NCBI GenBank assembly: GCA_030158125.1
Contig: JAOATL010000019.1
Span: 62,001-126,000 of the forward strand
Length of the DNA: 64,000 nt
Origin: Limnohabitans sp.
Lineage (GTDB): Bacteria; Pseudomonadota; Gammaproteobacteria; Burkholderiales; Burkholderiaceae_C
Direction of reading: 5' to 3'
In this document: in pieces, positions 7,922 through 19,396 of the stretch
How the letters are laid out: each line of letters starts with the position of its first letter
Numbering within the stretch: position 1 is the first letter of the stretch
Program-made: the position numbers and the translations under genes
Notes under the pieces: model-generated
What the model was told of the DNA's origin: nothing
The model's input: only the letters and a program-made list of their open reading frames with translations
Database searches by the model: none

Positions 7922-10921
7922 ATGCTTTTGGCATATTGCACACTGCCTTCCTCGGTGAAAATAGCTTCTTTATCTTTTTGTGTTGTGACTGTGACTCATT
8001 CCTCCCCCAAGACCCCCGATGTTCAAGCGCTTGATACCTTGACGGGTGGCGCTTTTGCTGCGCAAACATCCGGCGAACGTGCGGCCAAGTTGCGCGATTG
8101 GTTGTTGACTGAGCCTTCGCAAGAAGATTTGCAACACGTCTACAAAGAAATTTCAACGCGTGACAAAGGTGCTGCCAAAGTTTTGCGGGAAAAGTTGGAT
8201 GAGTTAAAGCGCTCGCTCGGCCAAGATGTCTTGGCTTCAGAGTGGGCCGAGCGTGCCAACGCCATGCTGACCGCCAGTCGCTTGAACATTGCCGACGCCA
8301 TGGCTTGGCAACGTGATGCGGCCAAAGCTGGCGCGCCCTTGTCGCGTGAGCCACTGGCCAGTTTGAAAACCCAGCTGGCTGAGAAAATCAAAGCGGTCGA
8401 GGATTTGCAGCACCAAGTGATGGTGCAGCGCGAAACAGCTGTGCTCTTGGCGCAGCGCATTGAGGTCTTGTCGACCAAGAGTTTGAAAGAAGCCGATTCA
8501 GCAAATGAAGCCTTGCAAGCCGATGTGGCAAATTGGCAGCAACAAGCCCATGACCTGACAGAAGAAGCTGCTTGGCAAAGTGTGGATTTGAAATTCCCGC
8601 CCCAGTTGGAGGCATCGCGCCATCAACTCAACAGCGTGTGGGAAGCCTTCGAAGCCGCTTTGTTTCAGGGCAAGGCCGCACGTGACGATGCCAATGAGGC
8701 CATGCCCTCTGTGCCTGTGTGGGCAGAAGAACTGCGTGTGGCGCGGGGCGGTCAACCACTCGTGGCCCCAGTGCCGGCAGTCGCGGCAGTCGCCCATGCC
8801 GAAGCCGCTGACGTGGCGGCTGACGCCGTCGCAGCCGAAGGCAAGCCTGCAAAAACACCCAAACAGAGCAACACCAAAATGGATCCCGCGCAGCGTTTGG
8901 CCTTGCGTGAAGCCGCCAGTCAAGTGGTCACAGGTGCCCTGACTTTGCTGGCAGCCGAGGCCAATGAGGCCCACTTGTTGGCCTTGCGTCAAGCGCTGAA
9001 AGAGCATGGCCGCAACATGGACACCAACATGGATTTAAAAGTCCATGAAGCCCTGATTGCTGCCGGCGATGCCGAGGGCTGGCAGCGTCACGTGGCCGAC
9101 CAGTCGCGCATGGCATTGGTCTTGAAAGCAGAAGCGCTCTTCAAGAAAGTGCCTGTCAAGACAGAAGACCAGCCTGTAGAGGCCGTGGCGGCACAAGATG
9201 TTGCAGATGTTGATGCAACTGTGCCAGTAGCCGAAGAATCCAAAGAACCCAAAGAAGTGTTCCACCTCGAGCCCGTATTGGGTGGTCGCAAGATGCAAGA
9301 AGCCTTGCGACAGCTGCGTGAAGAGTGGAAGCAAGCCGATCAAGGTGGCTTGCCCAATCACGCTTTGTGGAAGCGCTTTGATGCCGCCTGCAACAATGCC
9401 TACAAAGTGGTTCAAACATGGCTCGACAAAATCAAACACGAAGCCACTGAGCACCGTGCACAACGCTTGGCCCTCATTGAAGAAGTCAAAAATTGGGGCG
9501 AGGCCAATGCGCAAAATGCCGATTGGCGCGCCCACCTTCGGGCCTTGCATCAGTTTGGCGATCGTTGGCGCAATGCCGGACATCTCAGTGAAAAAGCATT
9601 TGCAGAATTGCAGCCTCTTTGGAAGCAAGCGCTGCATGCTGCTGCCGCACCCCTTGAAGCTGCGCAAAAAGCCAGTACGGCGCGCCGTCAAGCCCTCATT
9701 GCCGAAGCCGAGCAGTTGGGGGCAGCACCTTTGCTGCGCGTTGATGCCGTCAAGGCTTTGCAGCACAACTGGCAAGCCGAAGCGCAAAGCGTGCCCATGG
9801 ACCGCCGCATCGAGCAAAAAATGTGGGAGGCCTTCCGCAAGCCTTTGGATGAAGCTTTCAGTCGCAAAACCAATTCACGTGAACACGCGGCCTCTGCCCC
9901 GATGTCTGCGCACGATCGTTTGGTGCTCGATGCATCCAACGCCTTGAAGGCTGCCAATGCCTCTGGCGATGTACAAAAAATCAAGGCTGCCATGGCCGCT
10001 TTGGATGCGGCCATCAAAGGTCAAGCCAAGGCTGTGGCAGCAGAGGCCGCAGCACCTGTTGTTGCAGCCTCTGAAGAATCAAGCCCTCAAACAAGCCCTC
10101 AAACAAACCCTCAAACAAACCCTCAAACAACTGAGCCTGCAGCCGCCGAAGTCGTCGCAGTGGCAGCCCCAATTGCTGAAGAATCAGCTGCACCAGCCGA
10201 TGTCGCGCCCTCCGAAGAGTCCGCGGCAGCTAAACCTGTCGAAGCACCCAAACCCGCGCGTCCATTGGTCGCCATGCGCGGTGATGACCGTCCTGGTCAA
10301 AAGAAATCGGTGCCTGCACCAGCGGGTCGCCCTGGTGATCGACGCGATGGCAAAGGTGGTCCGCGTGGCGACAAGCCTGGCTTTGGTGACAAAACCGGTG
10401 GCCGTTTCGACCGTGGTGACCGTGCTGACAGAGGTGATCGATTTGAGCGTGAAGACCGCGGTCCACGTTTGAGCGATGCTGCTTTTAGAGCGCAGCGCGA
10501 TGCCAAAGAACATGCCGAAATGGCGCTCAGAAAGTTGGCGGCCCAAGCCCACGGAGAGTCATTGACGCATCTGCTGACGGCATGGGAAAAGCGACAAGCC
10601 GATCTGGTACCTACAGCACAAGAGTTGGGCCGCAACGTCAATGCGCCTGCACGTGCCGCTTGGTCTCAAGCGGTCAGTCAAGCGCCGGCTGCATCTGCCG
10701 GCGAAGCCATCTTGCGTTTGGAAATGGCGGCTGAAGTGCCTACGCCTGCTGAGAATTTGAACGAGCGCCGGGCACTGCAATTGCAGTTGCTCACACGCAA
10801 AAATCAACCGGGTCCGCAAGAGACTTGGGCGTTAGATGTCACCGCCGTGTTGTCTTCAGCGCACGATGCCAAGGTGGCGCGCCGTTTGCAAAACGCTTTG
10901 AAGAACTTGCTGCGTCGTTGA
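7922..10921 (+). CDS. DUF349 domain-containing protein with RG/RGD-rich linker
   Basis: Long coiled-coil/DUF349-type repeats (LREEWKQADQGGLPNHALWKRFDAACNNAY); basic GDR-rich segment. Confidence 0.75.
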   Translation: MLLAYCTLPSSVKIASLSFCVVTVTHSSPKTPDVQALDTLTGGAFAAQTSGERAAKLRDWLLTEPSQEDLQHVYKEISTRDKGAAKVLREKLDELKRSLGQDVLASEWAERANAMLTASRLNIADAMAWQRDAAKAGAPLSREPLASLKTQLAEKIKAVEDLQHQVMVQRETAVLLAQRIEVLSTKSLKEADSANEALQADVANWQQQAHDLTEEAAWQSVDLKFPPQLEASRHQLNSVWEAFEAALFQGKAARDDANEAMPSVPVWAEELRVARGGQPLVAPVPAVAAVAHAEAADVAADAVAAEGKPAKTPKQSNTKMDPAQRLALREAASQVVTGALTLLAAEANEAHLLALRQALKEHGRNMDTNMDLKVHEALIAAGDAEGWQRHVADQSRMALVLKAEALFKKVPVKTEDQPVEAVAAQDVADVDATVPVAEESKEPKEVFHLEPVLGGRKMQEALRQLREEWKQADQGGLPNHALWKRFDAACNNAYKVVQTWLDKIKHEATEHRAQRLALIEEVKNWGEANAQNADWRAHLRALHQFGDRWRNAGHLSEKAFAELQPLWKQALHAAAAPLEAAQKASTARRQALIAEAEQLGAAPLLRVDAVKALQHNWQAEAQSVPMDRRIEQKMWEAFRKPLDEAFSRKTNSREHAASAPMSAHDRLVLDASNALKAANASGDVQKIKAAMAALDAAIKGQAKAVAAEAAAPVVAASEESSPQTSPQTNPQTNPQTTEPAAAEVVAVAAPIAEESAAPADVAPSEESAAAKPVEAPKPARPLVAMRGDDRPGQKKSVPAPAGRPGDRRDGKGGPRGDKPGFGDKTGGRFDRGDRADRGDRFEREDRGPRLSDAAFRAQRDAKEHAEMALRKLAAQAHGESLTHLLTAWEKRQADLVPTAQELGRNVNAPARAAWSQAVSQAPAASAGEAILRLEMAAEVPTPAENLNERRALQLQLLTRKNQPGPQETWALDVTAVLSSAHDAKVARRLQNALKNLLRR
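10082..10129 (+). repeat. in-frame 12-bp tandem repeat (about 4 copies, encodes PQTS/PQTN)
   Basis: agccctcaaaca x2 then aaccctcaaaca x2. Confidence 0.9.
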
Positions 10922-10941
10922 TTTGAAAGGCCTGGCGGCCT

Positions 10942-11727
10942 TCAAGTCAGCAGCTTGATGCGTTCAACCTGTCCCGCAGCATGCCAACGCAAAACTTCTG
11001 CCCGAGGTTTTGCGTTTTGGACATCCCAGTCACTCAGCACAAGGCGTTTTAAATTGAGAGCGCCTGGCAATACATGGTCCGCGGGTCGGTGGGTGTGGCC
11101 ATGCAGTAAGCAAGAGCACCCCGATTGTGTCAATGCTGTAGTGGCCCAGACAGGGTCTACATCAGCATACACCGCATCAGGATTGCGCTTGTGCTGTTGG
11201 CTTTGCGCGCGCAGCTGGCGGGCAATTTCTTCTCGTTCTGCCAAGGGCTTGGCTAAAAAAATGTGTTGCCAGTCGGGGTGTCTCACCATGCGCCTGAAGG
11301 CTTGGTAATCGACATCGTCCAGGCAGCCTTCATCGCCGTGTGACAACAACCAAGCTTGCGATGCAAAGCGCAAGATGGTGGGATCTTGCAAGTTGTGAAC
11401 ATGGCATGCGCTTAAAAAATCAGTGCCCACCAAGAAATCGCGGTTGCCTCGCATAAAGGCAACATGCCGTTGCTGTGCGCAGTCTTTTAAAACGGCAGCA
11501 CATTGTTGCAAAAAGCTGTGCTGTGCGGCAGCATCATCGCCCACCCAAACTTCAAACAAATCGCCCAGCACAAATACCGCATCGGCCATGGTGCTATGCA
11601 TGTAGCGCTGCCACACGTCAAATGTGGCAGGGTCTTTTTCCTGCAAGTGCAGGTCTGAAATGAAATCAACCGTGCGCCAGTTTTCAGGTGCTTCAAACAC
11701 CGGAAACGGCAACACGCTTGTTGTCAT
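10942..11727 (-). CDS. lpxH: UDP-2,3-diacylglucosamine diphosphatase
   Basis: FISDLHL, GDLFEVWVGDD, MRGNRDFL, SHGDE, LLHGHTHRP metallophosphatase motifs. Confidence 0.93.
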   Translation of the reverse strand: MTTSVLPFPVFEAPENWRTVDFISDLHLQEKDPATFDVWQRYMHSTMADAVFVLGDLFEVWVGDDAAAQHSFLQQCAAVLKDCAQQRHVAFMRGNRDFLVGTDFLSACHVHNLQDPTILRFASQAWLLSHGDEGCLDDVDYQAFRRMVRHPDWQHIFLAKPLAEREEIARQLRAQSQQHKRNPDAVYADVDPVWATTALTQSGCSCLLHGHTHRPADHVLPGALNLKRLVLSDWDVQNAKPRAEVLRWHAAGQVERIKLLT

Positions 11728-11755
11728 GAAACAGGATCAACAGGCGGCGTGGGAA

Positions 11756-12262
11756 TTAAAGCGCCACAGCCTTTTCAATGATCACAGCCTCTTTTGGCAC
11801 GTCGTCATGGAAACCATTGCGACCTGTTTTAACGCCTTCGATGGCATCCACAATGTCGTTGCCAGACACAACATGGCCAAACACGGCGTAGCCCCAGCCT
11901 TGCAGGGAGGGTGCTGTGTGGTTCAAGAACTCGTTGTCTGCCGTGTTGATGAAAAACTGGGCCGTGGCGGAGTGGGGCGCCTGTGTCCGCGCCATGGCCA
12001 AGGTGTACTTCTTGTTTTTCAAACCGTTATTGGCTTCGTTTTGAATGGCTGCATCTGAATGCTTTTGTTCCATGTTGGGTTCAAAGCCGCCGCCCTGAAT
12101 CATGAAGCCAGGAATCACACGGTGAAAAATGGTGTTGTTGTAATGGCCCTTGTTCACGTAGTGCAAAAAGTTCTCAGCACTCAAAGGCGCTTTTTCAGCA
12201 TCGAGTTCGATGAGGATGACGCCTTTGCCGGCGATGTGGAGTTCGACTTGAGGATTGCTCAT
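11756..12262 (-). CDS. peptidyl-prolyl cis-trans isomerase (cytoplasmic cyclophilin)
   Basis: [14 protein letters not shown]...[17 protein letters not shown]. Confidence 0.93.
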   Translation of the reverse strand: MSNPQVELHIAGKGVILIELDAEKAPLSAENFLHYVNKGHYNNTIFHRVIPGFMIQGGGFEPNMEQKHSDAAIQNEANNGLKNKKYTLAMARTQAPHSATAQFFINTADNEFLNHTAPSLQGWGYAVFGHVVSGNDIVDAIEGVKTGRNGFHDDVPKEAVIIEKAVAL

Positions 12263-12264
12263 TT

Positions 12265-12957
12265 TTATTGCACCAAAGTGATTGAAAGAATAGTGATGGG
12301 TGTTTTGGGAACGTCGGTTCTAAAAGGACCGCCCATGCCCGTTGGGGTTGTTCGGATTTTATTCACAACATCCATGCCGGCTGTGACTTTGCCAAAAACC
12401 GTATAACCAAAAAGTTGTAGGGCATTGAGTAAGTTTTCGCGCGGCACGTTTTCGTAGACCTGACCCCGGTACTCGAAACGCTTCACGGGGTCGCCATCAG
12501 GGATGGGCGTGGGATCTAAGAAGGCGTTGTCGACTGTGTTGATGAAAAATTGGGCTGTGGCCGAGTGCGGGTCGTTGGTCCGAGCCATCGCCAAATAGCC
12601 GGTTTGGTTTTTAAGGCCAGCCGTCATGGCTTGACGGCCCTCGTGCTGAATTGGGGCACGCATGCTTCGTTCTTTGTATTGCGCATCGTAGCCACCGCCT
12701 TGAATCATGAAGTTGGGAATGACGCGGTGAAAAATAGTGCCATCGTAATGTTTGTCTTTGACGTATTGCAGAAAGTTGGCCACGGTTTTAGGGGCCTTGT
12801 CGGGATAGAGTTCAATCAAAATGTCACCTTGATTGGTGGCAATCTTGAGCTTGGGCGCATCTTGTGTTTGGCCAATTGCAGGCATGCAAAGGGCCGCAGA
12901 CAAAGCCAGAGTGCTGAAGAAATTCAAGCAGTGGCGGCGCAAAAGGTTTGTGGTCAT
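12265..12957 (-). CDS. peptidyl-prolyl cis-trans isomerase (signal-peptide-bearing cyclophilin)
   Basis: Signal-like N-terminus [26 protein letters not shown]; start chosen at MTTNLLRR. Confidence 0.9.
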   Translation of the reverse strand: MTTNLLRRHCLNFFSTLALSAALCMPAIGQTQDAPKLKIATNQGDILIELYPDKAPKTVANFLQYVKDKHYDGTIFHRVIPNFMIQGGGYDAQYKERSMRAPIQHEGRQAMTAGLKNQTGYLAMARTNDPHSATAQFFINTVDNAFLDPTPIPDGDPVKRFEYRGQVYENVPRENLLNALQLFGYTVFGKVTAGMDVVNKIRTTPTGMGGPFRTDVPKTPITILSITLVQ

Positions 12958-12961
12958 GTCA

Positions 12962-13531
12962 TCAACGCAAAGTGCGGGTGTTGGTAGAGGTGGTGGTTTC
13001 CGCAGAAGGTGGCGGCAATGGCAACTGGCCATTGCCGTTAGCGGCCATGCTCGCTTGACGGTAGGCTAGCTTCGCCAATGCCGTGTAAACGTCACCCAAG
13101 TTTTGCAAGGCAATTTTGTAATTTGGGCGAGCGTGAATGGCCGATTGCAAAGCCGCAACGGCTGCTTCCAACTGGCCTTGAGCTGCCAACAGCACGCCTA
13201 AATTGTTGTAGGGCTCGGGCAATTCAGGAAACTCTTGAATCAGGCCTTGCAGCATCGCGATGGCGTCTTGTGGCTTGCCCTGGCCGGCCAAAATTTGACT
13301 GGACATCAAGCGCCATTGAGGTGAGTCCGCGCTTTTGGGATTCTGTTGAGCAGCACTTTGCAGGCGTTGCTGTGCCACAGCCCATTGCTTGTTTTGAATC
13401 AATTCTTCAAGTTCGGCAGTCGCGTCTGCCCAAGCGGCACTGCAAAAAACGCAGAGCAGAAGCGGCAAAACGCGGGTGAGAACCCTTTGAATCGGCATAT
13501 TGAGTGGCTTTAGGCGGTAAAAAGGCGTCAC
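12962..13531 (-). CDS. TPR-repeat protein
   Basis: Signal peptide plus TPR-like repeats ([25 protein letters not shown]). Confidence 0.75.
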   Translation of the reverse strand: MTPFYRLKPLNMPIQRVLTRVLPLLLCVFCSAAWADATAELEELIQNKQWAVAQQRLQSAAQQNPKSADSPQWRLMSSQILAGQGKPQDAIAMLQGLIQEFPELPEPYNNLGVLLAAQGQLEAAVAALQSAIHARPNYKIALQNLGDVYTALAKLAYRQASMAANGNGQLPLPPPSAETTTSTNTRTLR

Positions 13532-13551
13532 GGACTGCTCAAAAAGAGGCT

Positions 13552-13580
13552 TTGTCAGTGACTTATTTGGGCCTTATACT
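13552..13580 (+). promoter_or_regulatory. candidate sigma70 promoter for cysS
   Basis: TTGTCA (13552-13557), 17-nt spacer, TATACT (13575-13580). Confidence 0.6.
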
Positions 13581-13632
13581 GGGGCAAATTGTAACGGAGA
13601 CCTTGCGTCCAGGTCGTCCTTCTTACGTCAAT

Positions 13633-13651
13633 GGGGCTGAGGCCCCTTTTT
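13633..13651 (+). terminator. rho-independent terminator/attenuator in cysS leader
   Basis: GGGGC-TGAG-GCCCC-TTTTT, inside the predicted 5' UTR. Confidence 0.65.
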
Positions 13652-13678
13652 GCACCCAAACAACAAAAACAGTTATTC

Positions 13679-15055
13679 ATGAGCTTGCGCATTTACAACA
13701 CGCTCTCCCGTGCCATTGCCGATTTTTCGCCCCTTGAGGCGGGTCACGTTCGCATGTACGTTTGCGGCATGACCGTGTATGACCTCTGTCATGTGGGGCA
13801 CGCGCGTTCCAATGTGGCCTTTGATGTGGTTCAGCGCTGGCTCAAAGCCAGTGGCTACAAGGTGACGCACATTCGCAACATCACCGACATTGACGACAAG
13901 ATCATCAAGCGCGCCGTAGAGAATGGCGAAACCATTCGTGCGCTCACAGACCGCATGATCGAAGCCATGCACGCCGACTTTGACGCCCTGGGCATTGCCC
14001 GTCCCACAGCCGAGCCGCGCGCAACCGAATTTGTGCCGCAAATGCTCAGCATGATTGGTACCCTTGAAGAAAAGGGCCTGGCCTACCGCACCCCTCAAGG
14101 GGATGTGAACTATGCCGTGCGCAAGTTCCCAGGTTACGGCAAGCTCTCGGGCAAGTCACTCGACGAATTGCATGCCGGCGAACGCGTGGCCGTGCTCGAT
14201 GGCAAAGACGACCCGCTCGACTTCGTGTTGTGGAAGGGCGCTAAAGCGTCTGAGCCCGCCGATGTGAAGTGGGACAGCGCCTTTGGCCCTGGCCGCCCGG
14301 GTTGGCACATTGAGTGCTCGGCCATGGCCTGCCAAATGCTGGGCAACAGCTTTGACATTCACGCCGGTGGTGCCGACTTGCAGTTCCCACACCACGAAAA
14401 CGAAATTGCCCAAAGCGAAGGCGCCACAGGTCAGCAGTTTGCGCATTTTTGGATGCACAACGGCTTCATCAATGTGGACAACGAAAAGATGTCCAAAAGC
14501 TTGGGCAACTTCTTCACCATCCGTGATGTGCTCAAGGCGTTTGATGCCGAAACCGTGCGCTTCTTCTTGGTCCGCAGTCACTACCGCACGCCTTTGAATT
14601 ATTCTGACGTGCATTTGAACGATGCGCGCGGTGGCTTGAAACGTCTGTACACTGCCTTGCAGGCCGTTGTACCTCACGATGTGCAAATTGATTGGGCCAC
14701 CCCCTATGCCGCACGCTTCAAAGCGGCCATGGACGAAGACTTTGGCACGCCCGAAGCTGTGGCCGTGCTGTTCGATTTGGCGGGCGAGGTTAATCGCAGC
14801 AAGTCGGCAGAACAAGCCGGTTTGTTAAAAGCCTTGGGCGGCATTTTGGGTATTTTGCAAACTGATCCTGTGGCCTACTTGCAGGCGGGTGCTGGTTTGG
14901 ACGAGGCGGCCATTCAGGCCCACATTCAAGCGCGTGCCGATGCCAAGGCCGCTAAAAACTTTGCAGAAGCCGATCGCATTCGCAAACTTTTGCTAGAGCA
15001 GGGCATTGTGCTCAAAGACTCTGCAGCAGGCACCACGTGGGAAGCGTCTCAATGA
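13679..15055 (+). CDS. cysS: cysteinyl-tRNA synthetase
   Basis: [37 protein letters not shown]. Confidence 0.97.
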   Translation: MSLRIYNTLSRAIADFSPLEAGHVRMYVCGMTVYDLCHVGHARSNVAFDVVQRWLKASGYKVTHIRNITDIDDKIIKRAVENGETIRALTDRMIEAMHADFDALGIARPTAEPRATEFVPQMLSMIGTLEEKGLAYRTPQGDVNYAVRKFPGYGKLSGKSLDELHAGERVAVLDGKDDPLDFVLWKGAKASEPADVKWDSAFGPGRPGWHIECSAMACQMLGNSFDIHAGGADLQFPHHENEIAQSEGATGQQFAHFWMHNGFINVDNEKMSKSLGNFFTIRDVLKAFDAETVRFFLVRSHYRTPLNYSDVHLNDARGGLKRLYTALQAVVPHDVQIDWATPYAARFKAAMDEDFGTPEAVAVLFDLAGEVNRSKSAEQAGLLKALGGILGILQTDPVAYLQAGAGLDEAAIQAHIQARADAKAAKNFAEADRIRKLLLEQGIVLKDSAAGTTWEASQ

Positions 15056-15690
15056 GCAAAGCTGACGAGGTCATGACGCCCGAATATTGGACAGCTGCCT
15101 GTGCGCATCTGTCTAAAAAAGACCGGGTCATGAAGCGCCTCATTCCCCAGTTTGGCGATGCTTGTTTGGTCTCGCGTGGCGATGCCTTTGTCACACTGGC
15201 GCGCAGCATCGTGGGTCAACAAATTTCAGTCAAGGCCGCGCAATCGGTTTGGAACAAGTTTGCCGCTTTGAGTAAAAAAATCACGCCAGCCGGCGTGCTC
15301 AAGCTCAAGGTAGATGACATGCGCGCAGCAGGCCTGTCCGCGCGCAAAGTAGAGTACCTGGTCGACCTGGCCTTGCACTTTCATGGCAAAACCGTGCATG
15401 TCAAAGAATGGCAAAGCATGGACGATGAAGCCATCATTGCCGAGTTGGTAGCCATTCGCGGCATTGGCCGGTGGACGGCCGAGATGTTTTTAATCTTCCA
15501 CCTGATGCGTCCCAACATCTTGCCGCTCGACGATGTGGGCTTGATCAATGGCATCAGCAAGAACTATTTTTCAGGCGAACCCGTGAGTCGCAGCGATGCG
15601 CGCGAAGTGGCCCAAGCCTGGCAACCCTACAGTACTGTTGCAACTTGGTATATTTGGCGGTCGCTCGACCCGCTACCGGTTGAGTATTGA
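15052..15690 (+). CDS. DNA-3-methyladenine glycosylase (HhH-GPD)
   Basis: [19 protein letters not shown] helix-hairpin-helix. Confidence 0.9.
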   Translation: MSKADEVMTPEYWTAACAHLSKKDRVMKRLIPQFGDACLVSRGDAFVTLARSIVGQQISVKAAQSVWNKFAALSKKITPAGVLKLKVDDMRAAGLSARKVEYLVDLALHFHGKTVHVKEWQSMDDEAIIAELVAIRGIGRWTAEMFLIFHLMRPNILPLDDVGLINGISKNYFSGEPVSRSDAREVAQAWQPYSTVATWYIWRSLDPLPVEY

Positions 15691-15711
15691 GATCGATAAA
15701 GGAGGCCCATT

Positions 15712-16686
15712 TTGGCCAAACGCACATTCCTAGACTTTGAGCAGCCCGTTGCGGAACTTGAAGGCAAAATTGAAGAACTTCGCTACGTGCAAAGCGAATC
15801 AGCCGTTGACATTTCCGAGGAAATTGACCAGCTCAGTAAAAAGAGCCACCAGCTGACCAAAGACATTTATTCGGACTTGACGTCTTGGCAAATTACCAAA
15901 ATTGCCCGTCACCCCGAGCGTCCTTACACCATGGATTACATCCGTGAAATTTTCACAGACTTTGTGGAAATGCACGGTGACCGTCACTTTGCCGACGATC
16001 TTTCCATTGTGGGGGGCTTGGCCCGTTTCAATGGTTCGCCTTGCATGGTCTTGGGCCATCAAAAAGGTCGTGACACCAAAGAGCGTACACAGCGTAACTT
16101 TGGCATGAGCAAACCAGAGGGCTATCGCAAAGCTTTGCGCCTCATGAAGACTGCCGAAAAATTCAAACTGCCCGTTTTCACCTTTGTGGACACACCGGGC
16201 GCGTACCCCGGCATTGATGCCGAGGAGCGCAGCCAGTCTGAGGCCATTGGCCGCAACATCTTTGAAATGGCGCAACTCGAAGTGCCCATCATCACCACCA
16301 TCATTGGTGAAGGTGGCTCGGGCGGTGCCTTGGCCATTTCCGTGGCCGACTCGGTGCTCATGCTGCAATACGCCGTGTACTCGGTCATCAGCCCTGAAGG
16401 TTGTGCGTCCATTTTATGGAAAACCTCCGAAAAGGCCGAAGAAGCTGCAGAGGCTTTGGGCATCACGGCGCATCGTCTGAAGGCCCTCAACTTGGTCGAC
16501 AAAATTGTGAACGAGCCTGTGGGTGGCGCTCACCGTGACCATGCGCAGATGGCGGCATTCCTCAAGCGCGCTTTGGGCGATGCATGGCGCCAAGTGACGG
16601 ATTTGAAACCCAAAGAATTGGTCGAGCGTCGCTACGAGCGCTTGCAAAGCTATGGCCGTTTCACCGACACCAAGGCTAGCAAATAA
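15712..16686 (+). CDS. accA: acetyl-CoA carboxylase carboxyltransferase subunit alpha
   Basis: [30 protein letters not shown]. Confidence 0.97.
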   Translation: MAKRTFLDFEQPVAELEGKIEELRYVQSESAVDISEEIDQLSKKSHQLTKDIYSDLTSWQITKIARHPERPYTMDYIREIFTDFVEMHGDRHFADDLSIVGGLARFNGSPCMVLGHQKGRDTKERTQRNFGMSKPEGYRKALRLMKTAEKFKLPVFTFVDTPGAYPGIDAEERSQSEAIGRNIFEMAQLEVPIITTIIGEGGSGGALAISVADSVLMLQYAVYSVISPEGCASILWKTSEKAEEAAEALGITAHRLKALNLVDKIVNEPVGGAHRDHAQMAAFLKRALGDAWRQVTDLKPKELVERRYERLQSYGRFTDTKASK

Positions 16687-17671
16687 GTCAGTCAACAAGC
16701 CAGCAACCACTTCAGTGAGAAGCGTCAGCTTGCTGCCGTCCAACTTTCAGCCTTCTTTGCCCTTGGCCGTTGCGTTCAGCGGCGGCGCCGACTCCACCGC
16801 CTTGCTGCTGGCCTGCGTTCAGCAGTGGCCGGGACAGGTGAGGGCCATTCACATACACCATGGCTTGCAAGCGGCTGCCGATCAATTTGCAAGCCATTGC
16901 CAGCGGTTATGTGATCAACTGCAAGTGCCATTGGTGCAATGCAAAGTCAATGCCCAACATGCTGCAGGGCAGAGCCCTGAGGATGCGGCCAGACGGGCAC
17001 GTTACGCGGCACTGAGCGACGCAGTTCGCACGCATCCCAATTTGCAAGGTGTGGCGGCAATTGCTTTGGCCCAGCACGCAGACGACCAAGTCGAAACCTT
17101 GTTGCTGGCGCTGTCACGTGGGGCTGGAATGCCCGGCTTGGCCAGCATGCCAGCACAGTGGATGCGCGATGGCCTGCAGTGGCATCGCCCCTTGTTGAAA
17201 GTGCCGGGCTCCCATTTGCGTGAGTACCTTGTTGATGCGCAAGTGGCTTGGATGGAAGACCCCACCAACCAAGATGAACAGTTCACCCGCAACCGCATTC
17301 GTGCGCAATTGCTGCCTGCTTTAGAGCGTTCATTCCCGCAGTTCAGAGGCACCTTTGCACGCAGCGCTTCGCACGCCGCTGAGGCACAACAAATTTTGGA
17401 CGAGGTGGCTGCAGCCGATTTGCAAGGCGTCTTGTCAGATGGCCTGCCCAGCATCAGATCCTTGCAAGGCTTAAGTCCTGCAAGGCAGTCTTTGGTGCTA
17501 CGGCATTGGTTGAAAGTGCAGCACCAAACCACGCCCAGCACCGTTCAGTTGGCCGAGTTGCTGTCGCAAATTGCGGCGTGCACCACGCGTGGTCATCAAA
17601 TGCATTTGAAGGTGGGGCGTGGTCATGTGCGTCGCGATGGACAGGTTTTGACCTGGGCGGCTGAGGACTAG
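16652..17671 (+). CDS. tilS: tRNA(Ile)-lysidine synthase (true start probably downstream of 16652)
   Basis: [18 protein letters not shown]-loop, [14 protein letters not shown]. Confidence 0.92.
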   Translation: MAVSPTPRLANKSVNKPATTSVRSVSLLPSNFQPSLPLAVAFSGGADSTALLLACVQQWPGQVRAIHIHHGLQAAADQFASHCQRLCDQLQVPLVQCKVNAQHAAGQSPEDAARRARYAALSDAVRTHPNLQGVAAIALAQHADDQVETLLLALSRGAGMPGLASMPAQWMRDGLQWHRPLLKVPGSHLREYLVDAQVAWMEDPTNQDEQFTRNRIRAQLLPALERSFPQFRGTFARSASHAAEAQQILDEVAAADLQGVLSDGLPSIRSLQGLSPARQSLVLRHWLKVQHQTTPSTVQLAELLSQIAACTTRGHQMHLKVGRGHVRRDGQVLTWAAED

Positions 17672-17755
17672 CCTCTAAAAAACCCCTCAAATTCAGGGTT
17701 CTCCCGGGTACAATCATTGGGTTTTGCTGAAATTTCCCTTTTATAACTTTTAAAA

Positions 17756-19018
17756 ATGGCACTGATCGTTCAAAAATACGGCGGCACTTCCATGGGCTCT
17801 ACAGAGCGCATTCGAAATGTGGCCAAACGCGTCGCCAAATGGGCACGGGCTGGCCACCAAATGGTGGTGGTGCCCAGCGCCATGAGCGGCGAAACCAATC
17901 GCTTGCTGGGCTTGGCCAAAGAACTGGCACCGGCCAAAACCAACTCGGCCTACGACCGCGAACTCGACATGTTGGCATCTACTGGCGAGCAAGCCTCGTC
18001 TGCATTGCTGGCCATTGCTTTGCAATCTGAAGGCATGCAGTCTGTGAGCTATGCTGGCTGGCAAGTGCCCATCAAAACCAACAGCGCGTTTACCAAGGCC
18101 CGCATTGAGTCCATTGACGACGTTCGCGTTCGCAAGGATTTGGCCGATGGTCGTGTGGTCATCGTGACCGGTTTCCAGGGTGTAGACCCCGATGGCAACA
18201 TCACCACACTGGGACGTGGCGGTTCCGACACTTCTGCGGTGGCGGTGGCAGCGGCCATGAAGGCCGACGAGTGCTTAATCTATACCGACGTGGATGGGGT
18301 ATACACCACCGATCCGCGCGTGGTGCCTGAGGCCCGCCGCCTCACCACCGTGAGCTTTGAAGAGATGCTGGAAATGGCATCACTCGGATCCAAAGTTTTG
18401 CAAATTCGCTCTGTTGAATTTGCTGGCAAATACAAAGTGCCTATGCGTGTGTTGTCTAGCTTCACACCTTGGGACATCGACATCAATGAAGAAGCCAAAT
18501 CTGGCACGCTGATCACTTTTGAGGAAGACGAAAAAATGGAACAAGCCGTAGTCTCCGGCATTGCCTTTAACCGCGATGAAGCCAAAATTTCTGTGCTGGG
18601 CGTGCCCGACAAGCCCGGCATTGCGTATCAAATCTTGGGTGCAGTGGCCGATGCCAACATTGAGGTTGACGTGATCATTCAAAACTTGAGCAAAGATGGC
18701 AAGACCGATTTCAGTTTCACCGTGCACCGCAATGACTTTGCCCGCACCATGGATTTGCTGAAAGAAAAAGTAGTGCCTGCTTTGGGCGCCACCGAAGTTA
18801 GCGGCGATGCCAAGATTTGCAAAGTGTCCATCGTGGGCATTGGCATGCGCAGTCACGTGGGAATTGCCAGCAAGATGTTCCGCTCTTTGAGCGAAGAGGG
18901 CATCAACATTCAGATGATCTCCACGTCAGAAATTAAAACTTCGGTGGTGATCGACGAGAAATACATGGAATTGGCAGTTCGTGCCCTGCACAAGGCGTTT
19001 GACCTCGACCAAGCCTGA
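17756..19018 (+). CDS. lysC: aspartate kinase
   Basis: [22 protein letters not shown] domains. Confidence 0.97.
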   Translation: MALIVQKYGGTSMGSTERIRNVAKRVAKWARAGHQMVVVPSAMSGETNRLLGLAKELAPAKTNSAYDRELDMLASTGEQASSALLAIALQSEGMQSVSYAGWQVPIKTNSAFTKARIESIDDVRVRKDLADGRVVIVTGFQGVDPDGNITTLGRGGSDTSAVAVAAAMKADECLIYTDVDGVYTTDPRVVPEARRLTTVSFEEMLEMASLGSKVLQIRSVEFAGKYKVPMRVLSSFTPWDIDINEEAKSGTLITFEEDEKMEQAVVSGIAFNRDEAKISVLGVPDKPGIAYQILGAVADANIEVDVIIQNLSKDGKTDFSFTVHRNDFARTMDLLKEKVVPALGATEVSGDAKICKVSIVGIGMRSHVGIASKMFRSLSEEGINIQMISTSEIKTSVVIDEKYMELAVRALHKAFDLDQA

Positions 19019-19035
19019 TATAATTTTCGAGTGCT

Positions 19036-19128
19036 GGAAACGTGACCGAGTGGCCGAAGGTGCTCCCCTGCTAAGGGAGTATGGGGTGTAGAGCCTCATC
19101 GAGGGTTCGAATCCCTCCGTTTCCGCCA
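19036..19128 (+). tRNA. tRNA-Ser(GCT)
   Basis: GGAAACG...anticodon loop CTGCTAAG...long variable arm...GGTTCGAATCC...CGTTTCCGCCA. Confidence 0.95.
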
Positions 19129-19174
19129 GTACAAAGACCTCAAACCTGCCCAGCAGGCCTTGAGACAGCCTCAG

Positions 19175-19198
19175 GCCCCGCACCACGCGGGGCTTTTT
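19175..19198 (+). terminator. rho-independent terminator after tRNA-Ser
   Basis: GCCCCGC-ACCAC-GCGGGGC-TTTTT. Confidence 0.8.
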
Positions 19199-19396
19199 GC
19201 TTTGGGCTCCTGACTGCGACATCCCGCAGCAGCCCGGCAAAGTCGTCTCAAACCCCGTTTGTCTCAAAACCTCATGACTTTTTCGGACTTGGTTCCGAGC
19301 CTTGAATTTACGGGTTTCGGCATGACAGGCTTTGAACCAAGCCGAATAAAAGTTGGTGGTTCGGTTTGGGATCAGTGACTGGGCATTTGAGAATCG

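Noticed and set aside
8498-9817. Minus-strand ORFs (8498-9007, 9035-9817)
   Set aside because: Antisense to the DUF349 gene, which is clearly coding; no recognisable domains.
11756-12957. Two adjacent cyclophilins as a recent duplication of interest
   Set aside because: Cytoplasmic plus exported PPIase pairs are ordinary in this group; sequences are well diverged.
19081-19396. Search for a tRNA-Ser 3' end direct repeat marking an island att site
   Set aside because: No second copy of the tRNA 3' end was noticed near the 34-35 kb boundary; by-eye search is not exhaustive, so no att site is claimed.
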